Translations under genes and position numbers: made by a program | The notes under the pieces: generated by a model | Told to the model about the DNA's origin: nothing | Databases searched by the model: none | Seen by the model: only the letters and a program-made list of their open reading frames with translations | In this document: positions 8,822-17,585 of the stretch, piece by piece | Numbering within the stretch: position 1 is the first letter of the stretch | How the letters are laid out: each line of letters opens with the position of its first letter | Source: Bacillota bacterium | GTDB lineage: Bacteria > Bacillota > Sulfobacillia > RBS10-35 > JAJYVN01 | Reading direction: 5' to 3' | Assembly: GCA_021803205.1 (NCBI GenBank) | Contig: JAJZMB010000083.1 | Location: forward strand, 1-51,606 | DNA length: 51,606 nt

Positions 8822-9223
8822 TCACGAAACCCCGGCGGACCCTCGCCGCTGACGCGACGGCGTTCGCGTGGGACCGTGCCGATTGCGGGCGATCAGGTGG
8901 TCCGGAAGCGGCACCGGAGCCCGATGCACCTGCGGCCGCCGCGGAGCCGGGGTCGCCAGCACAGCCGAGAACGCCTCCCGCAGCGTCGGCAGTTGCGCCG
9001 CCTGATCGTCCGCGCGCAGAGCCTTGAGCAATCGTCCGGACACCGCGCGATCGAAACACGCCCGGTCCCGGTGGACGTAGGCGCCCCGACCGTTGCGCTT
9101 GCCGGTCGGATCACAGGTGATCACACCCTCGGGGGTGCGCACAATGCGCAACAACTCCCGCTTGCCCTGAACCTCCCCGCAGCCGACGCAGGTGCGTTGC
9201 GGTACCCTCCGCGTCTTGGCCAC
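8822..9223 (-). CDS. ylxR: YlxR family RNA-binding protein (DUF448)
   Basis: 133 residues from a GTG at 9223 with an extended GGAAGGGGGGAAGG Shine-Dalgarno. YlxR proteins are small nucleic-acid-binding proteins encoded between nusA and infB; in some bacteria they modulate RNase P or transcription. Visible motifs are KTRRVPQRTCVGC at the N-terminus, the central KRELLRIVRTPEG, and GRGAYVHRDRACFDRAV with the family's invariant GRGAY. The C-terminal roughly 45 residues are Arg/Pro-rich and not conserved. A longer open frame to 9418 has no support. Confidence 0.9.
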   Translation of the reverse strand: MAKTRRVPQRTCVGCGEVQGKRELLRIVRTPEGVITCDPTGKRNGRGAYVHRDRACFDRAVSGRLLKALRADDQAAQLPTLREAFSAVLATPAPRRPQVHRAPVPLPDHLIARNRHGPTRTPSRQRRGSAGVS

Positions 9224-9278
9224 ACCCTTCCCCCCTTCCTCGCCCCTGCCCGCGCACGCCGTCACGCACCCCACCTGG

Positions 9279-10529
9279 CTACTCCTGGTCCTCCGGCCGC
9301 GGGACGGCCACGCCATCGGCCTGCTCATCCCCGCGGGCCCCTGATCCGCCGGATCCCGCCCAGGGAGGCGCAACCGGGCCCGCAGACCACGGGGGACTGA
9401 CCGCAGCAGCCGCCGCATCGGCCGGTGACCATGGGGCCGAAAGGCTGGCGAGGCTCGGCGCCGCCGCGATCTCCTGCCGTTCCGCCTCCGTCAGTTGGGA
9501 TTCGCTGCGGATATCCACGCGCCAGCCTGTGATCTTCGCCGCCAGACGGGCGTTCTGCCCCGCACGACCGATGGCCAGCGACAGCTGGAAGTCTGGGACG
9601 ACGACCCGCGCCACCTTGTCCTGCTCGCCGAGCAGGACGTGACTCACCTTGGACGGCGACAGGGCGTTGGCGACGAATTCGGCCTGGTTTGGCGACCACT
9701 TCACAATATCGATCTTCTCGCCCCGAAGTTCACCGACCACCTGCTGTACCCGCATCCCCTTGTGCCCGACGCAGGCACCGACAGGATCGATGTTGTCGTC
9801 ACGGGAGAAGACCGCTATCTTGCTGCGTGTGCCGGCCTCGCGCGCGATGGCCTTCACCTCGACCAGGCCCTCGTGGATCTCCGGAACCTCCAATTCGAAG
9901 AGACGCTTGAGAAGGCCGGGATGCGTCCGGGAGACGATCACCTGCGGACCTTTGGTCGTACGCCGCACCTCGACCAGAAACAACTTCACGCGCTCGCCGG
10001 GATTGTACGCATCTCCGGGCATCTGCTCCGAAGGCGGCAGCACAGCCTCCGTTTTGCCGAGATCGACGAACACGTTCCGACTCTGAACGCGCTGGATTAC
10101 ACCCGTTACGATGTCACCCTCGCGCTGGACGTACTCGTCATAAATCATACCCCGCTCGGCTTCACGGATCCGTTGGACCACGACCTGTTTGGCCGTCTGC
10201 GCGGCGATGCGACCGAAATCCTTGAGCACCACCGGAAACTCGACGGTATCACCGCTCTGGTACGCCGGATCGACGCGCACCGCTTCCTCAAGCGCGATCT
10301 CCTGCGTCGGATCGACAACCTCGTCGACCACGCGCTTGACGACGAACATCTCGACCTGACCGCCGCGCCGATCGATGCGCGCCGCGACGTTCTCCGCGGT
10401 GTTGTAGTTCCGCTTGTACGCCGACACCAGCGCCGCTTCGACCGCGGACAGGAGCGTCTCCCGATCGATGCCGCGCTCGCGCTGCAGTTCGCTGATCGCC
10501 CCGAGCAGGTCCAAATTGTCGCCCGGCAC
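9279..10529 (-). CDS. nusA: Transcription termination/antitermination protein NusA
   Basis: 416 residues. NusA binds RNA polymerase and nascent RNA to control pausing, termination and antitermination. The N-terminal polymerase-binding domain (about residues 1-125) starts LDLLGAISELQRERGIDRET. The S1 domain (about 130-200) follows, and two KH domains carry DPVGACVGHKGMRVQQVVGE and LAIGRAGQNARLAAKITGW. The C-terminal roughly 65 residues are Pro/Ala/Gly-rich, without the acidic repeats of proteobacterial NusA. The GTG at 10529 has AAGGGGG upstream. It is the second gene of the operon, 63 bases after rimP. Confidence 0.97.
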   Translation of the reverse strand: MPGDNLDLLGAISELQRERGIDRETLLSAVEAALVSAYKRNYNTAENVAARIDRRGGQVEMFVVKRVVDEVVDPTQEIALEEAVRVDPAYQSGDTVEFPVVLKDFGRIAAQTAKQVVVQRIREAERGMIYDEYVQREGDIVTGVIQRVQSRNVFVDLGKTEAVLPPSEQMPGDAYNPGERVKLFLVEVRRTTKGPQVIVSRTHPGLLKRLFELEVPEIHEGLVEVKAIAREAGTRSKIAVFSRDDNIDPVGACVGHKGMRVQQVVGELRGEKIDIVKWSPNQAEFVANALSPSKVSHVLLGEQDKVARVVVPDFQLSLAIGRAGQNARLAAKITGWRVDIRSESQLTEAERQEIAAAPSLASLSAPWSPADAAAAAVSPPWSAGPVAPPWAGSGGSGARGDEQADGVAVPRPEDQE

Positions 10530-10592
10530 AGAAGTTCCCCCTTGATGCTCTCCGCCGCAACTCCCCGGAACCGCGGCGCTGCACGCCCGCCC

Positions 10593-11111
10593 TCAGCCCG
10601 GCGTCCGGTGCACCCGTCGCGACACCAGGTCTCCACCGTCCGAGTGGGCACCATCCTCCATGCGCAGCCGTGCCCACTCGATCCGTTCCAGGGGTACCGC
10701 CACCCGCTCGCCCTCCTCCTCCCCGAAGGCCAAAAGGACGCTGTCCCCCTGCAGTCCCAGGAGACGGCCGGCCCACTCCCTCCTCCCGTCCACCGCTTCC
10801 CGCGCCGCCACCAACACCGGGCGTCCGGCGAACAGGCGAAAGTCCCGTGCGGTCTTGAGCGGACGCTCCTGACCCGGGGAACTGACCTCGAGCACATAAC
10901 TGCCGGGTACGGGATCGGTGGCGTCAAGGACGGGATCCAGGGCCCGGTGGAACCCCGCGCAGTCGTCCAGCGTCACACCGCCCGGCTTGTCGAGCACGCA
11001 GCGAAGAATCGACCGGCCCGGCGCACCGACGAACTCCACGTCGACCAAGGTCAATCCCTGCTGTTCCGCCAACCTCTCGGCGAGGGCAAAGACTGTCTCC
11101 CGCACGTCCAA
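10593..11111 (-). CDS. rimP: Ribosome maturation factor RimP
   Basis: About 172 residues from a TTG at 11111. RimP binds free 30S subunits and promotes early assembly around S12. The N-terminal domain reads LAEQQGLTLVDVEFV. The VLDKPGGVTLDDCAGFHRAL and YVLEVSSPGQERPLKTARDF segments are diagnostic, and the C-terminal SH3-like domain follows. The TTG is preceded by GGGAGG at about eight bases. The upstream in-frame ATGs at 11141 and 11228 lack such a signal, and 11228 would place the start at the predicted transcription start. First gene of the nusA-infB operon. Confidence 0.93.
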   Translation of the reverse strand: MDVRETVFALAERLAEQQGLTLVDVEFVGAPGRSILRCVLDKPGGVTLDDCAGFHRALDPVLDATDPVPGSYVLEVSSPGQERPLKTARDFRLFAGRPVLVAAREAVDGRREWAGRLLGLQGDSVLLAFGEEEGERVAVPLERIEWARLRMEDGAHSDGGDLVSRRVHRTPG

Positions 11112-11160
11112 GAACCCCGCCTCCCGGACAACCGGCAACATCGAACCGAGCTCAGCAGCG

Positions 11161-11186
11161 AAAAGAGTGGGTGCAAGACCCACTCC
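11161..11186 (-). terminator. Attenuator-like intrinsic terminator in the rimP leader
   Basis: On the minus strand an 8-bp perfect stem (GAGTGGGT / ACCCACTC, 11185-11178 and 11172-11165) with a 5-base loop is followed at once by TTTT (11164-11161). It lies about 35 bases after the predicted rimP start site and 50 bases before the rimP TTG. This is the right place for attenuation of the nusA operon. It could also serve as the terminator of the upstream peptidase gene. Confidence 0.65.
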
Positions 11187-11226
11187 CCAACACAGTCTGG
11201 ACCTGCCGCAAGCCCAAGCGATTAAC

Positions 11227-11256
11227 ACTATACCAGTGACAGACCTGATCTGGCAA
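11227..11256 (-). promoter_or_regulatory. Sigma-A-type promoter of the rimP-nusA-infB operon
   Basis: On the minus strand, TTGCCA (11256-11251), an 18-base spacer and TATAGT (11232-11227) preceded by TGG (extended -10). This is among the best promoter matches in the window. Predicted transcription starts near 11220, giving a leader of about 109 bases that contains the hairpin at 11161-11186. Confidence 0.7.
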
Positions 11257-11300
11257 CATAGGCACGGCTCCCGGGGTGCAGGCCGGCGGGACGAGCGCGC

Positions 11301-12758
11301 TCACGTCCGGGGCAGTGCGCCACACTCGCGCAGGAAGGCGATCGTCGCGGCGATTCCCGCCTGAAGATTGGGCAAGTGAAACTTTTCATCGGGCGCATGC
11401 GGGCGGTCGTCGGGAAGGCCGAACCCCGTCATCACGGTGGGCACCCGCAGTCGGTGCGCGATGAGGTTCAGCGCGGGCAGGCTGACGCCCGAACGAACGA
11501 CCACCGGTTCGCGGCCGAAGGCCGCCACCAACGCCCGCTTGCCAGCGGCCACTACGGGGTGGCCCAGCGGAAGCTGCAGGGGCGGCGCGCTCTCCAAAAC
11601 CCGGATGGTGAACGTGACGCCCTCCGGACGCAGAAAGTTGATACGGTCCTCGAAGGAGTGCAGCACTGCGTCCGGATCCTGGTCGGGAACGAGCCGCATG
11701 CTGACCTTCGCCGTCGCGCGCGCAGGAATGACCGTCTTGGCCCCATCGGCGACGAACCCGCCCACTATACCGTGCACGTCGAACGTGGGTCGCGTCCAGA
11801 GGCGCTCCAGAACGGTGAACCCGTGCTCTCCCGGCAGTGCCTCGGCCTGTACCTGCTCCAGGCGAAAGGTGGGCTCATCGAAGGGCAGCGCCGCCCACCC
11901 GGCCAGTTCCTCCGCTGAGGGCCGGCGCACCCGCTCGTAGAATCCCGGAAGATTGACGGCGCCGTTCCAGGGCTTGCACGCCGCCAGGACGTGACAGATG
12001 GCGAGCAGGGGATTGGGCGCCACGCCCCCGTACATCCCGGAATGCAGATCCGCACGGGCACCCTGCGCCTCCAACTCAAGGTACAGTATTCCGCGGACTG
12101 CGCTGTACAGGGCCGGCATCCCCGGGGCGAACAGGCTCGCGTCCGCCACCCATGCGGCGTCGGCGCGCAGCCGTTCCGCGTGGGTGCCCACGAAGTCGGT
12201 CAGAGTCCGCCCTCCGGACTCCTCCTCACCCTCGACCACCACCCGCAGATTGACCGGCAAGCGTCCGACCGACGCGATCCAGGCGTGCACCGCACACAGA
12301 AGCGCCCAGCACTGCCCCTTGTTGTCGCTGGCCCCCCGAGCGAAGACATCGTCGCCTCGGACGGCGGGGACGAAGGGCACGGACGTCCAGTCGCCGAGCG
12401 GTTCTGGGGATTGGACGTCGTAGTGACCGTACAGGAGCACCGTGGGCAGCGCGGGGTCCTCGTCCCGAGCCGCCACGACCAGCGGGTGTCCGCCGGGCGC
12501 GGGCTCGACCACCTCTGCGGCCACCCCCCACGCGGTGAGGCGCGATGCCGCCCAACGGGCGGCCGCGGCACAGTCGGCGGCACGGGCCGGGTCCGTGCTC
12601 ACGCTGGGGATGCGCAGCCACTCAAGAAGGTCCGCCACAAACACCCCGTGCCGCCGCCGCGCATACTCCAGGGCGGCTGCAGCGCCTTCCGCCGCATCGC
12701 GCGCCCTGGAAGCCGCGCTTCCGTCTTCGCCCGCGACAGGGATGGTCGGCGTGGACAA
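11301..12758 (-). CDS. M20 family dipeptidase / metallopeptidase
   Basis: 485 residues from a TTG at 12758, right behind GGGGGAGGG. M20 enzymes are di-zinc exopeptidases; the length and order resemble the carnosinase/CPG2-like dipeptidase group. Metal and catalytic motifs in order are LLYGHYDVQSP (His, catalytic Asp), FARGASDNKGQ (bridging Asp), VVEGEEESGG (catalytic and metal Glu), the dimerisation-domain segment DLHSGMYGG, and the final His in DEKFHLPNL. No signal peptide is seen, so it is probably cytosolic. The gene lies upstream of the rimP promoter in the same orientation and is probably a separate unit. Exact substrate unknown. Confidence 0.88.
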   Translation of the reverse strand: MSTPTIPVAGEDGSAASRARDAAEGAAAALEYARRRHGVFVADLLEWLRIPSVSTDPARAADCAAAARWAASRLTAWGVAAEVVEPAPGGHPLVVAARDEDPALPTVLLYGHYDVQSPEPLGDWTSVPFVPAVRGDDVFARGASDNKGQCWALLCAVHAWIASVGRLPVNLRVVVEGEEESGGRTLTDFVGTHAERLRADAAWVADASLFAPGMPALYSAVRGILYLELEAQGARADLHSGMYGGVAPNPLLAICHVLAACKPWNGAVNLPGFYERVRRPSAEELAGWAALPFDEPTFRLEQVQAEALPGEHGFTVLERLWTRPTFDVHGIVGGFVADGAKTVIPARATAKVSMRLVPDQDPDAVLHSFEDRINFLRPEGVTFTIRVLESAPPLQLPLGHPVVAAGKRALVAAFGREPVVVRSGVSLPALNLIAHRLRVPTVMTGFGLPDDRPHAPDEKFHLPNLQAGIAATIAFLRECGALPRT

Positions 12759-13126
12759 CTCCCTCCCCCTTTCCGAATTCCCGCGCAGAATCGAGCCGCC
12801 ACGGCGTCCTGGTCCATAGACCCTGCAGCCCCTGCCGCGCGCCGGTACGGAGGACTGGCCCGGCGCAGCGCTTTGGGAACACGCCCCCCGGCCTCGGGGC
12901 CCTGACCGTGGCGCAGGCCCGGGGCGCCTCCCCGCAGCGGCCTGTACCGCTGCCGCGCCGTCACCCGGACGCACGGCAGTCCAGCGCCTGAAGGGGTCGC
13001 GCAGCACCCCGCGCCGGGTGCGCAGGCTGTTGCGGGCATCAGCCTGCGCGCCGTCTGCGCGGGAGACTTGCCGCCGCCGGCCCGTCATTGCGGCGGCGGG
13101 GGGTGGAGCTGCCCGCTCCGACCGGC
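12759..13126. other. Intergenic region with two hairpins
   Basis: This 368-bp gap separates kdgK and the M20 gene, both on the minus strand. It contains two strong stem-loops: 13071-13080 with 13091-13100 (CCGCCGCCG type) and 13020-13029 with 13040-13049 (GCGCAGGCTG arms, 10-base loop). Neither has a T run, but they lie directly downstream of the kdgK stop and may help end its transcript. No gene was recognised. Confidence 0.4.
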
Positions 13127-14101
13127 CTATTCCGTCGCGCCCATGCCCTCCAGGCGGCCGTCACCCTCCAGCAGGCCTTTGGCGACATCACGCTCCGGCG
13201 CGCCTTCCCAGTCACCGAGCACAGTACAGGCCAACGCCCCGCAAATCGCGCCCAACCTGGCGCATTCAGCCGGAGGGCGGCCATCGAGCAGACCGGCGAT
13301 GCAGCCGGCGGCGAACGCGTCGCCGGCCCCGGTGGGCTCGATCGCGGGCACCGGGCGGGCGGGGATCTCCGTCAGTGCCGGGCCGTCCCACAGCACCGCC
13401 CCTTCCGCCCCACGCTTGAGCGCGCCGAACCGGACCCCAGCCTCGCACGCGGCTTTGGCCACAGCCGCCGGCACATCCGTGTCGAACAGGATCCGGCTCT
13501 CGTCCGTTCCCAGAAAAAGAACGTCACACCTGCAGGCGAGTTCCCACAACACGGATCGCGCGACCTCCACCGGCCAGAGGCTGGACCGATAGTTGGGATC
13601 GAAGGAGACTCGCAGCCCGTACCGGCGTGCGAGATCCAGCGCCCGTCCCACTGCGCGGCGCGGGCCGGCGCCAAGCGCGGCGGTGATGCCGGTCAGATGC
13701 AGCCAGCGGGCTCCCGGAAACGCCGCCTCCGGAACGTCACCGGCATCGAGGCGGCTCGCGGCCGATCCGGCGCGGTAATACACCACCCGGCTGTCCGCAC
13801 CGGCCCGCCGTTCCTTGAACATGATGCCCGTTGGGGCCTCCGGATCGCGCCCGGCCCAGGTCACGTCGACGCCCTCACCCCTCAGGGTGGCCAGGACATA
13901 GCGGCCAAACTCATCGTCCCCGACACGGCTGATCCAGGCCGCCGAATGGCCGAGCCGCCGGATGCCGATGGCCGCGTTGGATTCGGCACCGGCCAGTGCG
14001 CGCGTGAACCGCTCGCAGTGGCGCAGCGGTCCGGGGCTCTCGGGAACGAGCACAACCATGCTCTCTCCCAGGGTAACCAATTCCGCGGGACCGGTGGACA
14101 A
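13127..14101 (-). CDS. kdgK: PfkB-family sugar kinase, probable 2-dehydro-3-deoxygluconokinase
   Basis: 324 residues from a TTG at 14101 with GGGGG upstream. PfkB (ribokinase-fold) kinases phosphorylate sugars with ATP. N-terminal VTLGESMVVLVP, the substrate-binding GAESNAAIGIRRLG, and the C-terminal anion-hole/catalytic signature EPTGAGDAFAAG (catalytic Asp) are intact. PTGIMFKERR and VVYYRAGSAASRLDAGDV resemble KDG kinases, which act in the Entner-Doudoroff and uronate pathways. The KDG assignment rests on this resemblance and is less sure than the family. It is divergent from larE across about 160 bp. Confidence 0.75.
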   Translation of the reverse strand: MSTGPAELVTLGESMVVLVPESPGPLRHCERFTRALAGAESNAAIGIRRLGHSAAWISRVGDDEFGRYVLATLRGEGVDVTWAGRDPEAPTGIMFKERRAGADSRVVYYRAGSAASRLDAGDVPEAAFPGARWLHLTGITAALGAGPRRAVGRALDLARRYGLRVSFDPNYRSSLWPVEVARSVLWELACRCDVLFLGTDESRILFDTDVPAAVAKAACEAGVRFGALKRGAEGAVLWDGPALTEIPARPVPAIEPTGAGDAFAAGCIAGLLDGRPPAECARLGAICGALACTVLGDWEGAPERDVAKGLLEGDGRLEGMGATE

Positions 14102-14260
14102 AGATACATCCCCCCCGCGGCCGGTTCGCTGCCCCAGCCCACTCCCCTGCCGTGGGCCGGAGCCGGCCCAGCCCGACGGGGCAAGGAGCGCGGCGTGGGC
14201 CGTCGAAGATTCCTCCGGGTTCCCGTATGCGCCGGGGGCCGAAGGGAGCGGACCGAGGCC

Positions 14261-15133
14261 ATGTCGGGCGAACTGCTCGCCCCTAACGGTTCTTCTATTC
14301 CCGAAGTGAACGCGGAGGCCGCCCTGGGCCGCCTGGAGACGGTGCTGCGCGGAATACCGTCCGCCGTGGTGGCCCTCTCCGGCGGCGTGGACTCCGCGGT
14401 CGTCCTGGCCGCGGCGGTGCGCACCATCCCGATGGTCGTGGCCGCGACCGGCACCTCGGTCGCCTATGCCCAGGATGACCTGCGGGCCGCCGCCGAACTG
14501 GCCGCGGGGCTGGGCGTCCCACACATCGCGGTCGACACCCGGGAGACGACCGATCCCCGCTATGCTGTGAACAGCCCGTCCCGCTGCTTCCATTGCAAAC
14601 ACGAGCTGTACGCCAAGTTGGCAGATCTCGCGCGGGAACAGGGCTGCTCGGCCATCCTCGACGGAACGCATGTCGGCGATACTGGCGACTTTCGTCCGGG
14701 AATTCGCGCCGCCCATGAGCGCGGGGTGCGCAGCCCCCTGCTTGACGCCGGTCTCTGCAAACCCGACATCCGCGCCATCGCCCGCCACCTCGCGCTGGCG
14801 GTTTGGGACCGGCCGGCGAGCCCGTGCCTGGCTTCCAGATTTCCATACGGGGAAGCCATTACCCCAGAGAAGCTCGGTATGGTGGACCAAGCCGAGGCCC
14901 GCCTCCGCGGCATGGGTTTTCAGGAACTGCGGGTGCGGCACCACGGCACCGTGGCGCGCATCGAGGTCCCCCCGCGGGACATGCCCAGGCTCCTGGCCGC
15001 CGCGGCGCACGTGGCCGCGGCCCTGAAGGCGATCGGTTACGCGTATGTCTCGATGGATCTGCAGGGGTTTCGCTCCGGCTCTCTGAACGAGGTCCTGCCG
15101 TCCGTCGCCCGCCCAGCGCAGCCGGTGCCCTGA
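14261..15133 (+). CDS. larE: ATP-dependent sacrificial sulfur transferase LarE
   Basis: 290 residues. LarE adenylates and thiolates pyridinium-3,5-biscarboxylate mononucleotide during synthesis of the nickel-pincer nucleotide (NPN) cofactor. The PP-loop ALSGGVDSAVVLAAA (about residues 38-52) binds ATP. SPSRCFHCKHELY and ILDGTHVGDTGDFRPG follow. RPASPCLASRFPYGE contains the cysteine matching the sulfur-donating Cys of LarE. The ATG at 14261 has GAAGGGAG upstream. larC and larB lie just beyond, convergent, so the three cofactor genes are clustered, though not in one operon. Confidence 0.93.
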   Translation: MSGELLAPNGSSIPEVNAEAALGRLETVLRGIPSAVVALSGGVDSAVVLAAAVRTIPMVVAATGTSVAYAQDDLRAAAELAAGLGVPHIAVDTRETTDPRYAVNSPSRCFHCKHELYAKLADLAREQGCSAILDGTHVGDTGDFRPGIRAAHERGVRSPLLDAGLCKPDIRAIARHLALAVWDRPASPCLASRFPYGEAITPEKLGMVDQAEARLRGMGFQELRVRHHGTVARIEVPPRDMPRLLAAAAHVAAALKAIGYAYVSMDLQGFRSGSLNEVLPSVARPAQPVP

Positions 15134-15158
15134 GGGTCCGGCGGCTCAGGGCGCCGGC
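15121..15158. terminator. Bidirectional hairpin spanning the larE and larC stop codons
   Basis: A 14-bp stem (15121-15134 with 15145-15158, one G-T pair) and a 10-base loop overlap the larE TGA (15131-15133) and the larC stop (15146-15148) of the convergent genes. There is no T run on either strand. It is probably a shared transcription-end structure. Confidence 0.55.
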
Positions 15159-16645
15159 TGCGCCTGCAGAGCGCTGAAGGCGGTCAGGGCAGCCGTCATC
15201 ACCGCTTTGAGGGGCACGCCGCGGGCGGCGGCCGCGGCCCGGCAGTCCTCGTATTCCGGCGAGGCGTTGACCGGCACCCCGTTCAGGCGGGCGACCTTGA
15301 TTCGGAGATCGCCATAGGCGGTGCGCACCGTCTCCACGCTGCGGGGCAGGCTCCAGCGCCGAACCTCCCGCACTCGCAGTCCCAGCGCGGAGGACTCCTC
15401 GAACAGGCAGCGGGCGACCCGATCACGGTCCGGCGGCCGGACCAGGGCCCACAGCCGCACGCCGGGCCGCTGCTTCTTCATCCATAACGGCGAAGTGGCC
15501 ACATCCAGGGCGCCGGCGGCAAACAGCCGGTCATACAGGTAGCCCACCTGTTCCGGCGTCTGATCGTCCAGGTTCGTCTCAACCTCGCAGAGCGTCTCCA
15601 CCATGGGGCCGCCCGCCTCGGGCCGTGGGTCGCCGGAGCCGCCCCCTTCCCCCCAGACGAACCGGCAGGCGTTGGGGTGGCCCGGAAAGTCCTTGCTGCC
15701 CGCGCCCCATCCCGACCCGCGCAGACAAAAGCAGGGCCATCCGGCGGCGGGCGCGCCCAGCGCGGCGACAATGGCCGCTCCCGTCGGAGTCACCAGTTCC
15801 GCGGCCACCGGACCGGGAATCCAGTCGAACCCGTTGAGCAGTAGACTCACCGCCGGGGCGGGCACGGGCAACAGGCCGTGCTCGCCCCGGACGGTTCCGC
15901 CCCCGGCCGGCAGCGCGGACACGGTGAGGGCGCAGATGCCCAGATCCTCCAAAGCCGCCGCCACACCCACCACGTCGCCAATGGCGTCCTGTCCGCCGAC
16001 CTCATGGAAGTGGACGTCGTCAGCAGAGCGCCCGTGGACCCGCCCCTCGGCTTCCGCCAAGCGCGCGAAGACCGCCAGGGCGCGCGCCCGAATCGGTTCG
16101 GCAATGGGCGCGGCCACAAGGCGGGCGCGGATGTCCCGGTACGAGCGGTGTGCGTGGGGGTGCACGCCGCCCGCGGCGCTGGGGTCCAGGCCGCCGTGGC
16201 CGCCATGCGCGTGGCCCTGACCACTGGGGCACTGCGAGCCCTGGGCGGGCATTCCGCACGCCCTGTTTCCGCTGCCGGCCCCAGCCGCCGCGCCTGGAGA
16301 CGCGGCGGCCGACCCGGGGCCTGCAGACGCGGAATCCGGCTGGGCACCCGGCGGAACGCGCCACGCCTCATGATCCTTTGGCCGGTACGGCCAAACCGCG
16401 GGCGCGCCGTCGCCGTCCCAACGGATGCGGACCTGTGCGCAGTCCAGGCTGCCGCGCTGCGTGCGCCGGATCTCCGCGCGCAGGCCGGGCACGCCGACTG
16501 CGGCCAACGTCGCGTTGACGGCGTCCAGCCGGGCCCCGGCATCCAGCAGCGCACCCAGGGCCATATCCCCGCTGATCCCGAAAGCTGCGTCGAAGTGACC
16601 GACGCGACACGTGGAAGGTGAAGGATCCCAACGGTGCCCGGTCAT
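15146..16645 (-). CDS. larC: Nickel insertion protein LarC (pyridinium-3,5-bisthiocarboxylate nickel CTP hydrolase)
   Basis: 499 residues from an ATG at 16645 with GAGGGG upstream; an ATG 21 bases earlier is possible. LarC is the CTP-dependent cyclometallase that inserts Ni into the pincer nucleotide. HFDAAFGISGDMALGALLDAG, the His-rich linker (GHAHGGHGG, VHPHAHRSYRDI), VHFHEVGGQDAIGDVVG, ETNLDDQTPEQVGYLYDRL and DVATSPLWMKKQRPGVRLW are family hallmarks. In Lactiplantibacillus plantarum larC is read through a programmed frameshift (larC1/larC2); here both halves lie in one continuous frame. A Gly/Ala/Ser-rich spacer of about 50 residues precedes the His-rich region. Downstream of larB in the same operon. 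Confidence 0.93.
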   Translation of the reverse strand: MTGHRWDPSPSTCRVGHFDAAFGISGDMALGALLDAGARLDAVNATLAAVGVPGLRAEIRRTQRGSLDCAQVRIRWDGDGAPAVWPYRPKDHEAWRVPPGAQPDSASAGPGSAAASPGAAAGAGSGNRACGMPAQGSQCPSGQGHAHGGHGGLDPSAAGGVHPHAHRSYRDIRARLVAAPIAEPIRARALAVFARLAEAEGRVHGRSADDVHFHEVGGQDAIGDVVGVAAALEDLGICALTVSALPAGGGTVRGEHGLLPVPAPAVSLLLNGFDWIPGPVAAELVTPTGAAIVAALGAPAAGWPCFCLRGSGWGAGSKDFPGHPNACRFVWGEGGGSGDPRPEAGGPMVETLCEVETNLDDQTPEQVGYLYDRLFAAGALDVATSPLWMKKQRPGVRLWALVRPPDRDRVARCLFEESSALGLRVREVRRWSLPRSVETVRTAYGDLRIKVARLNGVPVNASPEYEDCRAAAAARGVPLKAVMTAALTAFSALQAQPAP

Positions 16646-16670
16646 GCCGTTCCCCTCTGCAGGCATCCAT

Positions 16671-17585
16671 TCACCGCTGGTGGTCCGCCGCCGGCAGCGC
16701 GGACTCCTTCAGAGCGCGCATGCGGTGCGCAAGGACGCCCGCGCCGAAACCGTTGTCGATATTCACCACCGCGAGGCCCGGGGAGCAACTCGCGAGCATG
16801 GTGTGAAGTGCAGCCCACCCCCCGGCGGACACCCCGTAACCGACGGATGTGGGTACGCCGATCACTGGTCGGTCGGTCAGGCCCGCCACCACTCCCGGCA
16901 GCGTGCCCTCCATGCCGGCGACGGCGATGATCACATCCGAGGCGTGCAGGTCGGGCACTGCGGCCAGGAGCCGATGCAGCCCGGCCACGCCGACGTCTGT
17001 GAGGCGGCGTACCGGACTGCCGCAAAAGGCCACCGTCTCGGCCGCCTCTTCGGCCACCGGCAGATCGGTCGTCCCGGCCGCGACGACCAGCACCGCGCCC
17101 GACCACCGACCCGGCACGGCATCCCGGTCGTCGACCACCGCCGTTCTCCCCCGCCGGTTCCAGCGCAGATCGGCACGCCAGGCGCGCAGGGCGGCGACCG
17201 CAGCGTCGTCGGCCCGCGTGACCAGGACCCGCCCGTGTACAGCATGGAGCCGGCGGGCGATGGCCACAATCTCTTCGGGCAGCTTACCCTCGCCGAAGAC
17301 CACCTCGGGAACGCCCGTGCGGGCCTCGCGCAAGGTGTCCAGCCGTGCGAAACCGAGGTCGGCGGCGGGGTAGTCCCTGAGACGCGCAAGCGCTTCCACC
17401 ACGCCCAGCCGACCTTCCGCGACCGCCCGCAGCACTTCTTCCAGACCCTGCGCGCTGTCCGCCTCCCTCTCCGGTTCCCGGGACCTGCAGATCGCCCGGT
17501 TCCATGCCCGTACTGATCTGCCCGCAGGGGCACCCACCAGCCTCTGCACGGAACGAGCCGAATTCGCCACCGGCGTGGGAGACAC
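16671..17585 (-). CDS. larB: Pyridinium-3,5-biscarboxylic acid mononucleotide synthase LarB
   Basis: 304 residues. LarB carboxylates and hydrolyses nicotinic acid adenine dinucleotide to make the NPN precursor; its C-terminal half is related to PurE/AIR carboxylase. Visible segments are YPAADLGFARLDTLREARTG, PEVVFGEGKLPEEIV, the PurE-like VVAAGTTDLPVAEEAAETV, and VAGMEGTLPGVVAGL ending in SVGYGVSAGG and VVNIDNGFGAG. The GTG at 17585 gives about 48 extra N-terminal residues compared with typical LarB and has a weak Shine-Dalgarno, so the true start may be further in. larC follows 25 bases downstream. Confidence 0.92.
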   Translation of the reverse strand: MSPTPVANSARSVQRLVGAPAGRSVRAWNRAICRSREPEREADSAQGLEEVLRAVAEGRLGVVEALARLRDYPAADLGFARLDTLREARTGVPEVVFGEGKLPEEIVAIARRLHAVHGRVLVTRADDAAVAALRAWRADLRWNRRGRTAVVDDRDAVPGRWSGAVLVVAAGTTDLPVAEEAAETVAFCGSPVRRLTDVGVAGLHRLLAAVPDLHASDVIIAVAGMEGTLPGVVAGLTDRPVIGVPTSVGYGVSAGGWAALHTMLASCSPGLAVVNIDNGFGAGVLAHRMRALKESALPAADHQR

